DNA of 64,000 nt from Bradyrhizobium sp. URHD0069 (GCF_000701345.1 NZ_JNIJ01000028.1:1-64000), one strand, 5' to 3'. Numbered from the stretch's first letter, positions 7,760 through 17,520 are shown. A program made the numbers and translations. The notes: generated by a model from the letters alone, not told the origin.

Positions 7760-10516
7760 ATGAATATCGTCATTGTCGAGTCGCCGGCGAAAGCCAAGAC
7801 CATCAATAAATATTTGGGCCCGTCCTACGAAGTTCTGGCCTCGTTCGGCCATGTTCGCGACCTCCCGGCCAAGAACGGATCGGTCGATCCGGACGCCAAC
7901 TTCCAGATGATCTGGGAGGTGGATCCCAAGGCGGCCGGCCGGCTCAACGACATCGCCCGGGCGCTAAAAGGCGCCGACCGGCTGATCCTCGCGACCGACC
8001 CTGATCGCGAGGGCGAAGCGATCTCCTGGCACGTGCTGGAGGTGCTGAAAGAAAAGCGCGCGCTGAAAGACCACAAGATCGAGCGCGTGGTGTTCAACGC
8101 CATCACCAAGCAGGCGGTCTCGGAAGCGATGAAGCATCCGCGCCAGATCGATGGCGCGCTGGTCGACGCCTATATGGCCCGCCGCGCGCTGGACTACCTG
8201 GTCGGCTTCACCCTCTCGCCGGTCCTCTGGCGCAAATTGCCGGGCGCGCGCTCCGCGGGCCGCGTGCAGTCGGTGGCGCTGCGGCTGGTCTGCGACCGCG
8301 AGCTTGAGATCGAGAAGTTCGTGCCGCGCGAGTACTGGTCGCTGGTCGCGACCTTGACGACGCCGCGCGGCGAGGCGTTCGAGGCGCGCCTGGTCGGCGC
8401 CGACGGCAAGAAGATCCAGCGGCTCGACATCGGCACCGGCGCGGAAGCCGAAGATTTCAAGAAGGCGATCGAGGCCGCCAACTTCACGGTTTCCACGGTC
8501 GAAGCAAAACCTGCCCGCCGCAATCCGCAGGCGCCCTTCACCACCTCGACCCTGCAGCAGGAAGCCAGCCGTAAGCTCGGCTTTGCGCCGGCGCACACCA
8601 TGCGGATCGCGCAGCGGCTCTATGAAGGCATCGATATCGGCGGCGAGACCACCGGTCTCATTACCTATATGCGAACCGACGGCGTGCAGATCGACAATTC
8701 GGCGATCACGCAGGCGCGCAAGGTGATCGGTGAGGATTACGGCAACGCCTATGTGCCGGAGGCGCCGCGCCAGTACCAGACCAAGGCCAAGAACGCGCAG
8801 GAAGCGCACGAAGCCATTCGCCCCACCGACCTGTCGCGCCGCCCGTCCGAGATGCGCCGGCGCCTCGATACCGATCAGGCCAAGCTTTACGAATTGATCT
8901 GGATCCGCACCATCGCAAGCCAGATGGAATCCGCGGAACTGGAGCGCACCACGGTCGACATCGCGGCCAAGGCAGGCGCCCGCGTGCTGGACCTGCGCGC
9001 CACCGGCCAGGTCGTGAAGTTCGATGGCTTTCTCGCGCTTTATCAGGAAGGCCGTGACGATGACGGCGACGACGAGGACGCTCGCCGCCTCCCCGCGATG
9101 AGCGAAGGTGAAGCGCTGAAACGGCAGGATCTTTCCGTCACCCAGCACTTCACCGAACCGCCGCCGCGCTTTTCCGAGGCGTCACTGGTCAAGCGCATGG
9201 AAGAGCTCGGCATCGGCCGTCCCTCGACCTATGCCTCGATCCTGCAGGTGCTCAAGGACCGCGGCTACGTCAAGCTCGAGAAGAAGCGCCTGTATGGCGA
9301 GGACAAGGGCCGCGTTGTCATCGCGTTCCTGGAAAACTTCTTCGCGCGCTATGTCGAATATGATTTCACGGCCGATCTGGAAGGGCAGCTCGACCGCATC
9401 TCCAACAATGAGATTTCCTGGCAGCAGGTGTTGAAGGATTTCTGGGGCGATTTCATCGGTGCCGTCAACGAGATCAAGGATCTGCGCGTCACGCAGGTGC
9501 TGGATGCGCTCGATGACATGCTCGGCCCGCACATCTACGCGCCGCGCGAGGATGGCGGCGATCCCAGGCAGTGCCCGAGCTGCGGCACCGGCAAGCTTAA
9601 CCTCAAGGCCGGAAAATTCGGCGCCTTCGTCGGCTGCTCCAATTATCCGGAGTGCCGTTATACCCGTCCGCTCGCAGCCGACAGCGAGGCGAGTGCCGAC
9701 CGCATCCTGGGCCAGGATCCGGAGACCGGTCTCGATGTCGTGGTGAAGGCCGGGCGGTTCGGTCCCTATATCCAGCTCGGCGAGCCCAAGAATTACGCCG
9801 AGGGAGAAAAGCCGAAGCGCGCCGGCATTCCCAAGAACATGTCGCCCGGCGACATCGATCTCGATCTGGCGTTGAAGCTATTGTCGCTGCCGCGCGAAAT
9901 CGGCAAGCATCCCGAGACCGGCGAGCCGATCACCGCGGGTCTCGGCCGGTTCGGCCCGTTCGTGCGCCATGAGAAAACCTATGCCAGCCTCGAGGCCGGC
10001 GACGAGGTGTTCGACGTCGGGCTCAACCGCGCAGTCACGCTGATTGCGGAGAAGATTGCGAAGGGGCCGAGCGGCCGCCGCTTCGGCGCCGATCCCGGCA
10101 AACCCTTGGGCGATCATCCGACCCTTGGCGGCGTTGCGGTCAAGAACGGACGCTACGGCGCCTATGTCACGGCCGGCGGCGTCAACGCCACGATCCCGAG
10201 CGACCAGACCATGGACACCATCACGCTGCCGGACGCCATCGCGTTGATCGATGAGCGCGTGGCGAAGGGTGGCGGCAAGCCCAAACGCGGCGCCAAGAAA
10301 GCCAAGGCCGAAAAGCCGGCCAAAGCCAACGCGGCCGCAACGACGCCGAAGCCGGCCAAGAAGGCAGCGGCGAAGAAGCCTGCGGCAAAGCCGAAATCCG
10401 ATGCCGTCAGCAAGGCGCGCGCGCCGGTAGCGGTGACTGCCAAGACCTCTCTCGCAAAGCCAGCGGCGGCGTCCAAAACGCCCGCGAAGAAAAGCGCCGG
10501 CAAGGCCCGCGGGTAA
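7760..10516 (+). CDS. topA: DNA topoisomerase I
   Basis: TopA relaxes negative supercoils through a transient 5'-phosphotyrosine. The 918-residue protein begins with the TOPRIM domain (MNIVIVESPAKAKTINKYLG; DPDREGEAISWH near 75-86) and has the active-site TYMRTDG at about residue 303. A CPSCG..GCSNYPEC zinc ribbon lies near residues 604-625, followed by further topoisomerase C-terminal repeats containing GRFGPY or GRFGPF. The last roughly 85 residues are a Lys/Ala/Pro tail, common in alphaproteobacterial TopA and suited to DNA or RNA polymerase contact. rnr starts two bases after the stop, so the two genes form an operon. Confidence 0.97.
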   Translation: MNIVIVESPAKAKTINKYLGPSYEVLASFGHVRDLPAKNGSVDPDANFQMIWEVDPKAAGRLNDIARALKGADRLILATDPDREGEAISWHVLEVLKEKRALKDHKIERVVFNAITKQAVSEAMKHPRQIDGALVDAYMARRALDYLVGFTLSPVLWRKLPGARSAGRVQSVALRLVCDRELEIEKFVPREYWSLVATLTTPRGEAFEARLVGADGKKIQRLDIGTGAEAEDFKKAIEAANFTVSTVEAKPARRNPQAPFTTSTLQQEASRKLGFAPAHTMRIAQRLYEGIDIGGETTGLITYMRTDGVQIDNSAITQARKVIGEDYGNAYVPEAPRQYQTKAKNAQEAHEAIRPTDLSRRPSEMRRRLDTDQAKLYELIWIRTIASQMESAELERTTVDIAAKAGARVLDLRATGQVVKFDGFLALYQEGRDDDGDDEDARRLPAMSEGEALKRQDLSVTQHFTEPPPRFSEASLVKRMEELGIGRPSTYASILQVLKDRGYVKLEKKRLYGEDKGRVVIAFLENFFARYVEYDFTADLEGQLDRISNNEISWQQVLKDFWGDFIGAVNEIKDLRVTQVLDALDDMLGPHIYAPREDGGDPRQCPSCGTGKLNLKAGKFGAFVGCSNYPECRYTRPLAADSEASADRILGQDPETGLDVVVKAGRFGPYIQLGEPKNYAEGEKPKRAGIPKNMSPGDIDLDLALKLLSLPREIGKHPETGEPITAGLGRFGPFVRHEKTYASLEAGDEVFDVGLNRAVTLIAEKIAKGPSGRRFGADPGKPLGDHPTLGGVAVKNGRYGAYVTAGGVNATIPSDQTMDTITLPDAIALIDERVAKGGGKPKRGAKKAKAEKPAKANAAATTPKPAKKAAAKKPAAKPKSDAVSKARAPVAVTAKTSLAKPAAASKTPAKKSAGKARG

Positions 10517-10517
10517 A

Positions 10518-12848
10518 GTGCCCGGTAATCGCGACAGGAGCTTTCCAACCCGGGACGCCATCGTCGCCTTCATCCGCGCGCATCCGGGAAAAATCGGAAC
10601 CCGCGAAATCGCGCGGGAATTCGGCTTGAAGAATGCCGACCGCGCGGAATTGAGACGTATCCTGCGGGAACTGTCTGACCAAGGCACGATCGCGAAGCGC
10701 GGGCGGAAAATAACCGAAACCGCGGCGCTGCCGGCGACCGTGATGGTCGACATCACCGGCCGCGACAGCGACGGCGAACTGATCGCGACGCCCACCGAAT
10801 GGGACGAGGTGGAAAGCGGCGAGCCGCCGAAGATCCGCATCCATGTTCCGCGCCGTCCGCAGCCGGGCACGGCTGCGGGTGTCGGTGACCGCGCGCTGCT
10901 GCGGATTGAGAAGCTCGATGAGGGCGATGGCGCCGCCTATCGCGGGCGCGTCATCAAGGTCATCGATCACGCCAAGACCCGCGTGCTCGGAATCTTCCGG
11001 AGCCTGCCCGGCGGCGGCGGCCGGCTGGTCCCGGTCGACAAGAAGCAGGCCGGCCGCGAATTGAATATTGCCAAAGCCGATGCTAATGGCGCCGAGGACG
11101 GCGATCTCGTCAGCGTCGATCTGGTGCGCTCGCGCGGGTTTGGGCTTGCCTCGGGCAAAGTGAAAGAGCGGCTCGGCTCGCTGGCATCGGAGAAGGCGGT
11201 CAGCCTGATCGCCATTCACTCCCACGAAATTCCGCAAGCCTTCTCGCCAGCCGCGTTGCGCGAATCCGAAGAGGCACAGCCCGCGACCTTGAAGGGTCGC
11301 GAGGATTGGCGTGACGTACCGCTGGTGACGATCGATCCGCCCGATGCCAAGGATCACGATGATGCGGTTCACGCCGAGCCGGATACCGATCCGAACAACA
11401 AAGGCGGTTACATCGTCAACGTCGCGATCGCCGATGTCGCGTTTTATGTTCGCCCGGGGTCGGCGCTCGACCGCGACGCACTGACGCGCGGTAATTCGGT
11501 GTATTTCCCGGATCGCGTGGTGCCGATGCTGCCCGAACGCATCTCCAACGATCTCTGCTCGCTGGTACCGGGCGAGCCGCGCGGCGCGCTCGCGGTGCGA
11601 ATGGTAATCGGTGCCGACGGCCGCAAGCGCTCGCACAGCTTTCATCGTGTGTTGATGCGTTCGGCCGCGAAGCTGCACTACACGCAGGCGCAGGCGGCCA
11701 TCGACGGACGACCGGATGACACCACGGGTCCCCTGCTCGATCCGATCCTGAAACCGCTATACGACGCCTATGCCGTCGCGAAGCGCGCGCGCGACGAGCG
11801 CGATCCGCTCGATCTCGATATTCCCGAGCGAAAGATTCTCTTGAAGCCGGACGGCACGGTGGACCGCGTCATCGTGCCGGAGCGGCTGGATGCGCACAAA
11901 CTGATCGAAGAATTCATGATCCTGGCCAACGTCGCCGCGGCGGAAATGCTTGAAAAGAAGGCGCTGCCGCTTATCTACCGGGTGCATGATGAACCGACAC
12001 TTGGGAAGGTTCATGCCTTGCAGGAATTCTTGAAAACGCTCGATCTGCCGTTTGCAAAAAGCGGCGCGTTGCGCCCTTCCCTGTTCAATCGCGTGCTGAT
12101 GCAGGTCAAGGGTCACGATTCCGAACTGCTGGTGAATGAAGTGGTGTTGCGCTCGCAAGCCCAAGCCGAATACGCCGCCGAAAATTACGGCCATTTCGGC
12201 CTCAACCTCCGGCGCTATGCGCATTTCACCTCGCCGATCCGCCGCTACGCCGATCTCGTCGTGCATCGTGCCCTGATCCGCGGCTTGGGGCTTGGCGAAG
12301 GCGCGTTGCCGGAGACCGAGACGCCGGAAACCTTAAGCGAGGTCGCCGCGCAAATCTCCGTCACCGAGCGCCGCGCCATGAAGGCCGAGCGCGAAACCGC
12401 CGACCGCCTGATCGCGCATTTTCTCGCCGACCGCATCGGGGCAACCTTTCAGGGCCGCATCTCCGGTGTCACCCGCGCCGGCTTGTTCGTCAAACTGACC
12501 GACACCGGGGCCGACGGTTTCATACCGATCCGCACTCTGGGGACTGAGTATTTCAACTACGACGAGGCACGCCACGCGCTGGTCGGATCGCGCAGCGGTG
12601 CCATGCACCGGCTGGGTGACGTCGTCGACGTTCGTCTGGTAGAAGCAGCACCCATAGCGGGCGCGTTGCGGTTCGAACTGTTATCGGAAGGCCGCGTTAT
12701 GCCGCGCGGCGGAAAACGCGAGCGCGCGCGCGGTGTTTCGAGCGCGCAAGCCAAAGCGCATCCGGGCCGCAGCCCGCGCAAGAAAGATCGCAACGCGGGC
12801 AAAAGCAGGCCGGGCGCATTGAAGAAGGGTAAGTCATGGAAACGGTGA
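10518..12848 (+). CDS. rnr: ribonuclease R
   Basis: RNase R is a processive 3'-to-5' exoribonuclease that degrades structured RNA. The 776-residue protein has an N-terminal winged helix (IGTREIAREFGL), cold-shock/OB domains, the RNB catalytic domain with DPPDAKDHDDAVHAEPD near residue 275, and an S1 domain at about 640-730 (GRISGVTRAGLFVKLTDTGADGFIP). It ends in a basic Lys/Arg-rich tail. The start is a GTG one base after the topA stop, with AAGG inside topA as ribosome site, indicating translational coupling. DUF983 follows with a 13-base overlap. Confidence 0.96.
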   Translation: MPGNRDRSFPTRDAIVAFIRAHPGKIGTREIAREFGLKNADRAELRRILRELSDQGTIAKRGRKITETAALPATVMVDITGRDSDGELIATPTEWDEVESGEPPKIRIHVPRRPQPGTAAGVGDRALLRIEKLDEGDGAAYRGRVIKVIDHAKTRVLGIFRSLPGGGGRLVPVDKKQAGRELNIAKADANGAEDGDLVSVDLVRSRGFGLASGKVKERLGSLASEKAVSLIAIHSHEIPQAFSPAALRESEEAQPATLKGREDWRDVPLVTIDPPDAKDHDDAVHAEPDTDPNNKGGYIVNVAIADVAFYVRPGSALDRDALTRGNSVYFPDRVVPMLPERISNDLCSLVPGEPRGALAVRMVIGADGRKRSHSFHRVLMRSAAKLHYTQAQAAIDGRPDDTTGPLLDPILKPLYDAYAVAKRARDERDPLDLDIPERKILLKPDGTVDRVIVPERLDAHKLIEEFMILANVAAAEMLEKKALPLIYRVHDEPTLGKVHALQEFLKTLDLPFAKSGALRPSLFNRVLMQVKGHDSELLVNEVVLRSQAQAEYAAENYGHFGLNLRRYAHFTSPIRRYADLVVHRALIRGLGLGEGALPETETPETLSEVAAQISVTERRAMKAERETADRLIAHFLADRIGATFQGRISGVTRAGLFVKLTDTGADGFIPIRTLGTEYFNYDEARHALVGSRSGAMHRLGDVVDVRLVEAAPIAGALRFELLSEGRVMPRGGKRERARGVSSAQAKAHPGRSPRKKDRNAGKSRPGALKKGKSWKR

Positions 12849-13267
12849 GTGCGCACGCAAAAGTGGTTTGGACTCCTGACTCCGCGTCGGCAGCCAAACG
12901 CGACCTGTGGACTGCGCTGAAGCGCGGCTTGCGCGGCCGCTGCCCTCGGTGCGGCGAAGGCAAACTGTTTCGTGCCTTCCTGAAAATCGACGATCACTGT
13001 TCGGTTTGCGGACAGGATTTCACAGCGCATCGCGCCGACGATCTTCCGGCCTATCTCGTCATCGTCATCGTCGGCCATATCGTGGTGCCCGCAGCGTTGT
13101 GGATCGAGACCAACTACGCGCCGGCAGTCGCGCTACAGCTCGCGGTCTATCTGCCGTTCACCTTGATCGCATCCCTGCTGCTGCTGCAACCGGTGAAAGG
13201 CGGCGTGGTCGGGATACAATGGGCTTTGCGCATGCATGGATTTGACGAACAAAGTCCTGAAAAATAG
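12836..13267 (+). CDS. DUF983 membrane protein with zinc-ribbon motif
   Basis: This 143-residue protein has CPRCGEGKLF and CSVCGQDF in its N-terminal half, which probably coordinate one zinc, and two C-terminal hydrophobic segments (AYLVIVIVGHIVVPAALW; LAVYLPFTLIASLLLL). This arrangement is DUF983, of unknown role. It overlaps the end of rnr by 13 bases and has AAGGGTAAGTC before its ATG, so it is part of the topA-rnr operon. A link to RNA metabolism is suggested only by position. Confidence 0.88.
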   Translation: METVSAHAKVVWTPDSASAAKRDLWTALKRGLRGRCPRCGEGKLFRAFLKIDDHCSVCGQDFTAHRADDLPAYLVIVIVGHIVVPAALWIETNYAPAVALQLAVYLPFTLIASLLLLQPVKGGVVGIQWALRMHGFDEQSPEK

Positions 13268-13315
13268 CTCAGACGATCTCAACAAACGGGAAACAAGTCG
13301 GGCGGCGGGAGTGAA

Positions 13316-14047
13316 ATGAGCGAGACGGCAAAAGAAGAGAAAGAAGCCGACCATCATCCCTATTACCGCCCCAAGGACGCCGCCACGCTGATCCTGGTTG
13401 ATCGTACCGCCGCCACGCCAAAGGTGCTGGTCGGTAAACGCCACGACAAGGTGGTGTTCATGCCCGGCAAATTCGTCTTTCCCGGCGGCCGCGTCGATAA
13501 GTCCGACAACCGGGTGCCGGTGGCCGCGCCGATCCCGAAGGCGCTCGAAGAAAACCTGCTGAAAGGCAGTCCGAAGATTACGCCGTCGCGGGCGCGCTCA
13601 CTGGCGATCGCCGCGATCCGCGAGGCCTGCGAAGAGACGGGTCTCTGCCTGGGACGCAACACGAGCGGCACGGCCCCGGCACTTGAAGGCCCCTGGAAAT
13701 TCTTTACCGAGGCCGGCTTGTTGCCCGACCCGTCGGGCCTGTTCCTGATCGCCCGCGCGATCACCCCGCCCGGCCGCGTGCGCCGCTTCGATACGCGCTT
13801 CTTCACCGCCGATGCGTCTGCGATCGCCCATCGCGTCGATGGCGTCATCCATGCGGAAGCGGAATTGGTGGAATTGGTCTGGGTCGAGATCGGATCAAAG
13901 CCGCTCGCCGACCTGCATCCGATGACCAAGAATGTTTTGGGCGAACTCGAAAAACGCCTCGCCGGCGGACCCCTGAGCCACGACGCAGCGGTGCCGTTTT
14001 TCCATTTCTACGGCGGCAAGATGCACAAGGATGTGTTGGGGGCGTAG
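13316..14047 (+). CDS. Nudix hydrolase
   Basis: A 243-residue Nudix-family protein, likely cleaving a nucleoside-diphosphate derivative. The region FVFPGGRVDKSD followed by AIREACEETGLCLG contains a Nudix box (REACEETGL) with an insertion of about 45 residues between its glycine and helix parts. Long insertions of this kind are seen in NUDT19-like or CoA-pyrophosphatase-like members, but the substrate cannot be assigned. GGGAG precedes the ATG. It probably belongs to the topA-rnr-DUF983 transcription unit, 48 bases downstream. Confidence 0.87.
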   Translation: MSETAKEEKEADHHPYYRPKDAATLILVDRTAATPKVLVGKRHDKVVFMPGKFVFPGGRVDKSDNRVPVAAPIPKALEENLLKGSPKITPSRARSLAIAAIREACEETGLCLGRNTSGTAPALEGPWKFFTEAGLLPDPSGLFLIARAITPPGRVRRFDTRFFTADASAIAHRVDGVIHAEAELVELVWVEIGSKPLADLHPMTKNVLGELEKRLAGGPLSHDAAVPFFHFYGGKMHKDVLGA

Positions 14048-14229
14048 GCCCAGGCCGCCATACCGCAATCGTGAGTACGGATTTCGGGCTCGCGCCAAGA
14101 GGCGCGCCCCGGATGATGGCTGTGTCATAGACACCCGCAAAAACAAAATAATCTTCTGGCCGTCTCCCGATGGCGCAGCTTCCTGTCATGCCTATCTCCT
14201 CCGTAGCGACAACCATCACGGAATGGGCG

Positions 14230-15555
14230 ATGGCAGGACGTCAGTTACGGCTCGGCGCGTTCATGCGGCCGGTCAGCATTCACACCGGTGCGTGGCGCTA
14301 TCCCGGCGCCTGGCCGGATGCCAATTTCAACTTTGCGCATATCAAGCAGCTGATCCGGAAACTCGAGAGCGGAAAATTCGACGCCTTCTTCATGGCCGAC
14401 CATCTGGCCGTGCTGAACATGCCGATCAATGCGCTAAAGCGCAGCCACACCGTGACCTCGTTCGAGCCGTTCACCCTGCTGTCGGCGCTGTCAGCCGTCA
14501 CCGAACATATCGGACTGATCGCGACGGGTTCAACCACTTTCGATGAGCCCTATCATGTCGCCCGCCGCTTTGCTTCGCTGGATCACATCAGTGGCGGCCG
14601 CGCTGGATGGAACATCGTCACGACTTCCAATCCGGATGCAGCTCTGAACTTTGGGCTCGAAGACCACATGGAGCACGGCGAGCGTTACAGGCGCGCGCGT
14701 GAGTTCTACGACGTGGTCACGGGCTTGTGGGATTCCTTTGCCGATGATGCCTTCGTGTGCGACGTCGAGCAAGGGCTCTATTTCGATCCCGCCAGGATGC
14801 ATGTGCTCGATCACAAGGGGAAGTATTTCAGGGTGCGCGGACCGCTCAACATCGCCCGTCCGGTGCAGGGCTGGCCGGTGATCGTGCAGGCCGGCGCCTC
14901 CGAAGACGGCAAGCAGCTTGCGGCGGAGACCGCGGAAGCCGTGTTTACCGGCGGCGGCAGCCTCAGTGACGGGCAAAAGCTTTATGCCGACATCAAGGGC
15001 CGCATGGACAAGCTCGGCCGCGACCGCGACCACCTGAAGATCTTGCCGGGCGCCTTTGTCGTGGTCGGCGACAGCGTCGAGGAAGCGCGGGAAAAGCGCG
15101 CCCTCCTCGACAGCAAGGTGCACTATGACAGCGCCATTGCGTCGCTGTCGGTGATACTGGGCACTGACGCGTCCGGCTTCGATCCCGATGGCCAATTGCC
15201 GCCGATCCCCGAAACGAACGCGAGCAAGAGTGGCCGGCAGCGGCTGGTCGACGTCGCTGCGCGGGACAAGCTCACCGTCCGCCAGCTCGCCCAGCGCGTC
15301 GGCGGTTTTGGCGGGCTCTCCTTTGTCGGCACGCCCACCGTCATCGCGGACCAGATGGAGGAGTGGCTGACGAGCTTCGGCTGCGACGGCTTTAACATCA
15401 TGTTCCCGTTCCTGCCCGCCGGCCTCGACGACTTCGTCGACAAGGTGGTGCCGGAACTGCAGAAGCGCGGGATTTTCCGGCGCGAATACGAAGGCAAGAC
15501 CCTGCGGGAAAATCTGGGACTGCCAAGGCCAAAAAACCGGTTCTTTGAGGCCTAG
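14230..15555 (+). CDS. LLM-class flavin-dependent monooxygenase (NtaA/SnaA/DszA type)
   Basis: A 441-residue bacterial-luciferase-like monooxygenase that uses FMNH2 from a separate reductase. It shows the NtaA/SnaA/DszA features: RLGAFMRPVSIHTGAWRYPGA, FFMADHLAVLN, GLIATGSTTFDEPYHVARRFASLDHISGGRAGWNIVTT and PVIVQAGASEDGKQLAA. Family members act on nitrilotriacetate, dibenzothiophene sulfone, dimethyl sulfone and similar compounds; the substrate here is unknown. The start at 14230 (MAGRQLRLGAF) fits the family; an in-frame ATG at 14170 would add 20 unconserved residues. No reductase is adjacent. Confidence 0.9.
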   Translation: MAGRQLRLGAFMRPVSIHTGAWRYPGAWPDANFNFAHIKQLIRKLESGKFDAFFMADHLAVLNMPINALKRSHTVTSFEPFTLLSALSAVTEHIGLIATGSTTFDEPYHVARRFASLDHISGGRAGWNIVTTSNPDAALNFGLEDHMEHGERYRRAREFYDVVTGLWDSFADDAFVCDVEQGLYFDPARMHVLDHKGKYFRVRGPLNIARPVQGWPVIVQAGASEDGKQLAAETAEAVFTGGGSLSDGQKLYADIKGRMDKLGRDRDHLKILPGAFVVVGDSVEEAREKRALLDSKVHYDSAIASLSVILGTDASGFDPDGQLPPIPETNASKSGRQRLVDVAARDKLTVRQLAQRVGGFGGLSFVGTPTVIADQMEEWLTSFGCDGFNIMFPFLPAGLDDFVDKVVPELQKRGIFRREYEGKTLRENLGLPRPKNRFFEA

Positions 15556-15591
15556 TTGCCCGGAATCGTGCGGTTATTTACCCGCAAAACC

Positions 15592-15619
15592 TTGACTTTG
15601 GGCCGATCGAGGCTAGGTT
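15592..15619 (+). promoter_or_regulatory. sigma70-type promoter candidate for rpmG
   Basis: TTGACT at 15592-15597 and TAGGTT at 15614-15619 are separated by 16 bases and lie about 62 bases before the rpmG start codon. No other promoter-like pair is visible in this short spacer. Confidence 0.5.
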
Positions 15620-15680
15620 GCGCGGCGAATGCGGGCCGATTGGCCGGCTCTCGATTCCCCAGCTATTTGAGGTTCTGAAC

Positions 15681-15848
15681 ATGGCCAAAGCGGTCACCAT
15701 CAAGGTCAAGCTCGTTTCCTCGGCGGATACTGGCTACTATTACGTCGCCAAGAAGAATTCGCGCACCATGACCGACAAGCTGGTCAAGAAGAAGTATGAC
15801 CCGGTCGCGCGCAAGCACGTCGAATTCCGCGAGTCCAAGATCAAGTAA
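15681..15848 (+). CDS. rpmG: 50S ribosomal protein L33
   Basis: A 55-residue basic protein beginning MAKAVTIKVKLVSSADTGYY and ending with RKHVEFRESKIK, which is the L33 family. It has no cysteines, so it is the zinc-independent form. The ATG at 15681 is preceded by GAGGTTCTGAAC. It appears monocistronic, with its own promoter candidate and a strong terminator 26 bases after the stop. Confidence 0.96.
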   Translation: MAKAVTIKVKLVSSADTGYYYVAKKNSRTMTDKLVKKKYDPVARKHVEFRESKIK

Positions 15849-15873
15849 GATCTCGGAACGCTACTGACTTCGA

Positions 15874-15899
15874 ACGGGGCCTTCGGGTCCCGTTTTTGT
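15874..15899 (+). terminator. intrinsic terminator of rpmG
   Basis: ACGGGGCC-TTCG-GGTCCCGT forms an 8-pair stem with one G-U pair and a stable UUCG-type loop. It is followed directly by five T residues, just after the rpmG stop codon. Confidence 0.88.
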
Positions 15900-15914
15900 T
15901 TGGGCGCACATCCC

Positions 15915-16016
15915 CCTCCTGGTGAGGAGCGCGCTCTTGCGCGCGTCTCGAACCATGATTGCCTGTTGCCATCCTTCGAGACGCGGCCAAGAGGCCGCTC
16001 CTCAGGATGAGGGCCT
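15915..16016. repeat. inverted intergenic repeat
   Basis: The stretch includes CTGGTGAGGAGCGCGCTC and, facing it, GAGGCCGCTCCTCAGGATGAG, with CATCCTTCGAGACGCGGCC between. Arms of the type GAGGAGCG/CGCTCCTC can pair. This wording recurs in Bradyrhizobium intergenic DNA; the limits are approximate and no gene is present. Confidence 0.45.
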
Positions 16017-16090
16017 CGTTGGCGGAGGCAGTCGCAAACTCACATACAACTCGTCATGGCCCGGCAAAGCGCGAAGCGCGTCTTCGCGCT

Positions 16091-16178
16091 AGATGACCGG
16101 GCGACCCAGTATTCCAGAGACGCTAGCGATAGAACCGAGAAGCCGCGGCATACTGGGTCCCCCCGCTTTCGCGGAGGA
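16091..16178. repeat. MITE-like palindromic repeat, copy 1
   Basis: Contains CCAGTATTCCAGAG, CGAGAAGCCGC, TACTGGGTCC and CCCGCTTTCGCG in the same order and spacing as the copy at 18221-18316. The ends can pair (GACCCAGTA with TACTGGGTC). The two copies flank the MFS/TetR gene pair in the same orientation. Confidence 0.7.
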
Positions 16179-16205
16179 CGGCGGCTGGTAGATGGCGCGA
16201 CCGCG

Positions 16206-17438
16206 CTACGCCGTCTTCAACATCGGCGGCGCGGACGGTCGGATCAGCGCGAACGCGACCTGGATGATGCCGCCCGCCAGCCCCAGCGCGACGCCGATCC
16301 GCCAGGCCATGTTGTAGGAGCCGAGCGAGTCGTAGATCAGCCCTCCTCCGTAAGCGCCGAGGAAGCTGCCGAGCTGATGGCTCATGAAGGCGAGCCCCTG
16401 GATCATCGCCTGCCATTGCAGCCCGAACATTTCGGCGACGGCACCGGCCACCAGCGGCCCGACCCCCATCCACAGGAATCCCATCAGCGCGCCGAACACC
16501 AGCGTGCTCGCCGGCGAGGCCGGCAGCATGAAGTACCAGGCCAGAATCAGCGAGCGCGCGATGTAGATACCGCCGAGCAGCGCCAGCTTGTTCCAGCGCC
16601 CGCCGGCCCAGCCGAAAAACAGGCTGCCGAGCACGTTGAAGCCGCCGATCATGCCCAGCGTCTGCGCGCTCAACATCGGATCCAGGCCGCAGATCGCCAG
16701 ATAGGACGGCAGGTGTGTGGTGAGAAACACGAGTTGCATGCCGCAGACGAAATAGGCCAGCGTCATCACCACGAACGAGGCGTTGCCGAACGCGATCTTC
16801 ACCGCCACCGCGGCGGAGCTGTCGGCGATCTGGTCGGGTGTCCGTGCCGGCAGCGGCACCTTGTCGACCCGGCCGGCGTACCAGGCGGCCGGAAGCATCA
16901 GGACCGACAGAATCACAAAGCCGACCATGCCGACCCGCCAGCCGTATCCCTCATTCAGGAGCTGTCCGATCGGCGCCGAGAGCAGCGCGCCCAGCGATCC
17001 CGCCGCCGAGACGATGCCCATCACCGTGCTCCGCACCGTCGCGGGCACGGCGCGCGCCGCTACGGACATCGCGATCGCGGCAGCGGTGCACGCCAGCGAC
17101 ACGCCGATCAGCACACCGCCACCGATCATCACGCTGAGCAGCCCCTGTGCGCTTGCCATCAGCGCGAGGCCCACAATGTAGAACAGCGATCCGACCATCA
17201 TGATCGGGCGAAAGCCGTAGCGCACCGTCATTGCGCCAGCGAGCGGCTGCAAAAATCCCCAGGCGAGGTTTTGCACGGCCAGCGCCAGCGTGAAATCGGA
17301 AACGGATATGTGGATGTCCTGCGTCAGCGGCTGCAGGAAGATGCCGAGCGACTGCCGCAAGCCCATGCTCAAAGTGAGCATGATGGAAGCGCCGATCAGG
17401 ATGGGGAGCGTGGGCCGAAGTATCTGCAGCAGGGGCAT
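16206..17438 (-). CDS. MFS transporter
   Basis: A 410-residue, roughly 12-helix major facilitator protein in the inner membrane. It starts at 17438 (MPLLQILRPTLPILIGASI), which has GGGAGAAGAAGAACA before it; the frame continues upstream to 17471 but the added residues are basic and unconserved. The N-terminal pattern GLRQSLGIFLQPLTQDIHISVSDF resembles oxalate/formate-antiporter and CynX-like MFS members. The substrate is unknown. It is divergent from a TetR regulator, and the spacer has two operator-like palindromes, so repression by that TetR protein is likely. Confidence 0.88.
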   Translation of the reverse strand: MPLLQILRPTLPILIGASIMLTLSMGLRQSLGIFLQPLTQDIHISVSDFTLALAVQNLAWGFLQPLAGAMTVRYGFRPIMMVGSLFYIVGLALMASAQGLLSVMIGGGVLIGVSLACTAAAIAMSVAARAVPATVRSTVMGIVSAAGSLGALLSAPIGQLLNEGYGWRVGMVGFVILSVLMLPAAWYAGRVDKVPLPARTPDQIADSSAAVAVKIAFGNASFVVMTLAYFVCGMQLVFLTTHLPSYLAICGLDPMLSAQTLGMIGGFNVLGSLFFGWAGGRWNKLALLGGIYIARSLILAWYFMLPASPASTLVFGALMGFLWMGVGPLVAGAVAEMFGLQWQAMIQGLAFMSHQLGSFLGAYGGGLIYDSLGSYNMAWRIGVALGLAGGIIQVAFALIRPSAPPMLKTA

Positions 17439-17502
17439 TGTTCTTCTTCTCCCGTTGGATCGCGGCTGCAAACGCCGCGATCTGCCAGCGCGTTGGGCTT
17501 GA

Positions 17503-17520
17503 TTACACCGACCTGTGTAA
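17503..17520. promoter_or_regulatory. TetR operator candidate, site 1
   Basis: TTACACCGACCTGTGTAA has perfect 6-base arms (TTACAC/GTGTAA). Its reverse complement, TTACACAGGTCGGTGTAA, matches site 2 (CAACACAGGTCTGTGTAA at 17557-17574) at 15 of 18 positions. It lies 65 bases upstream of the MFS start. Confidence 0.75.

Noticed and set aside
7964..9148. Minus-strand open frame of 394 codons within topA
   Set aside because: Antisense shadow of topA; Arg/His/Asp-rich without known motifs.
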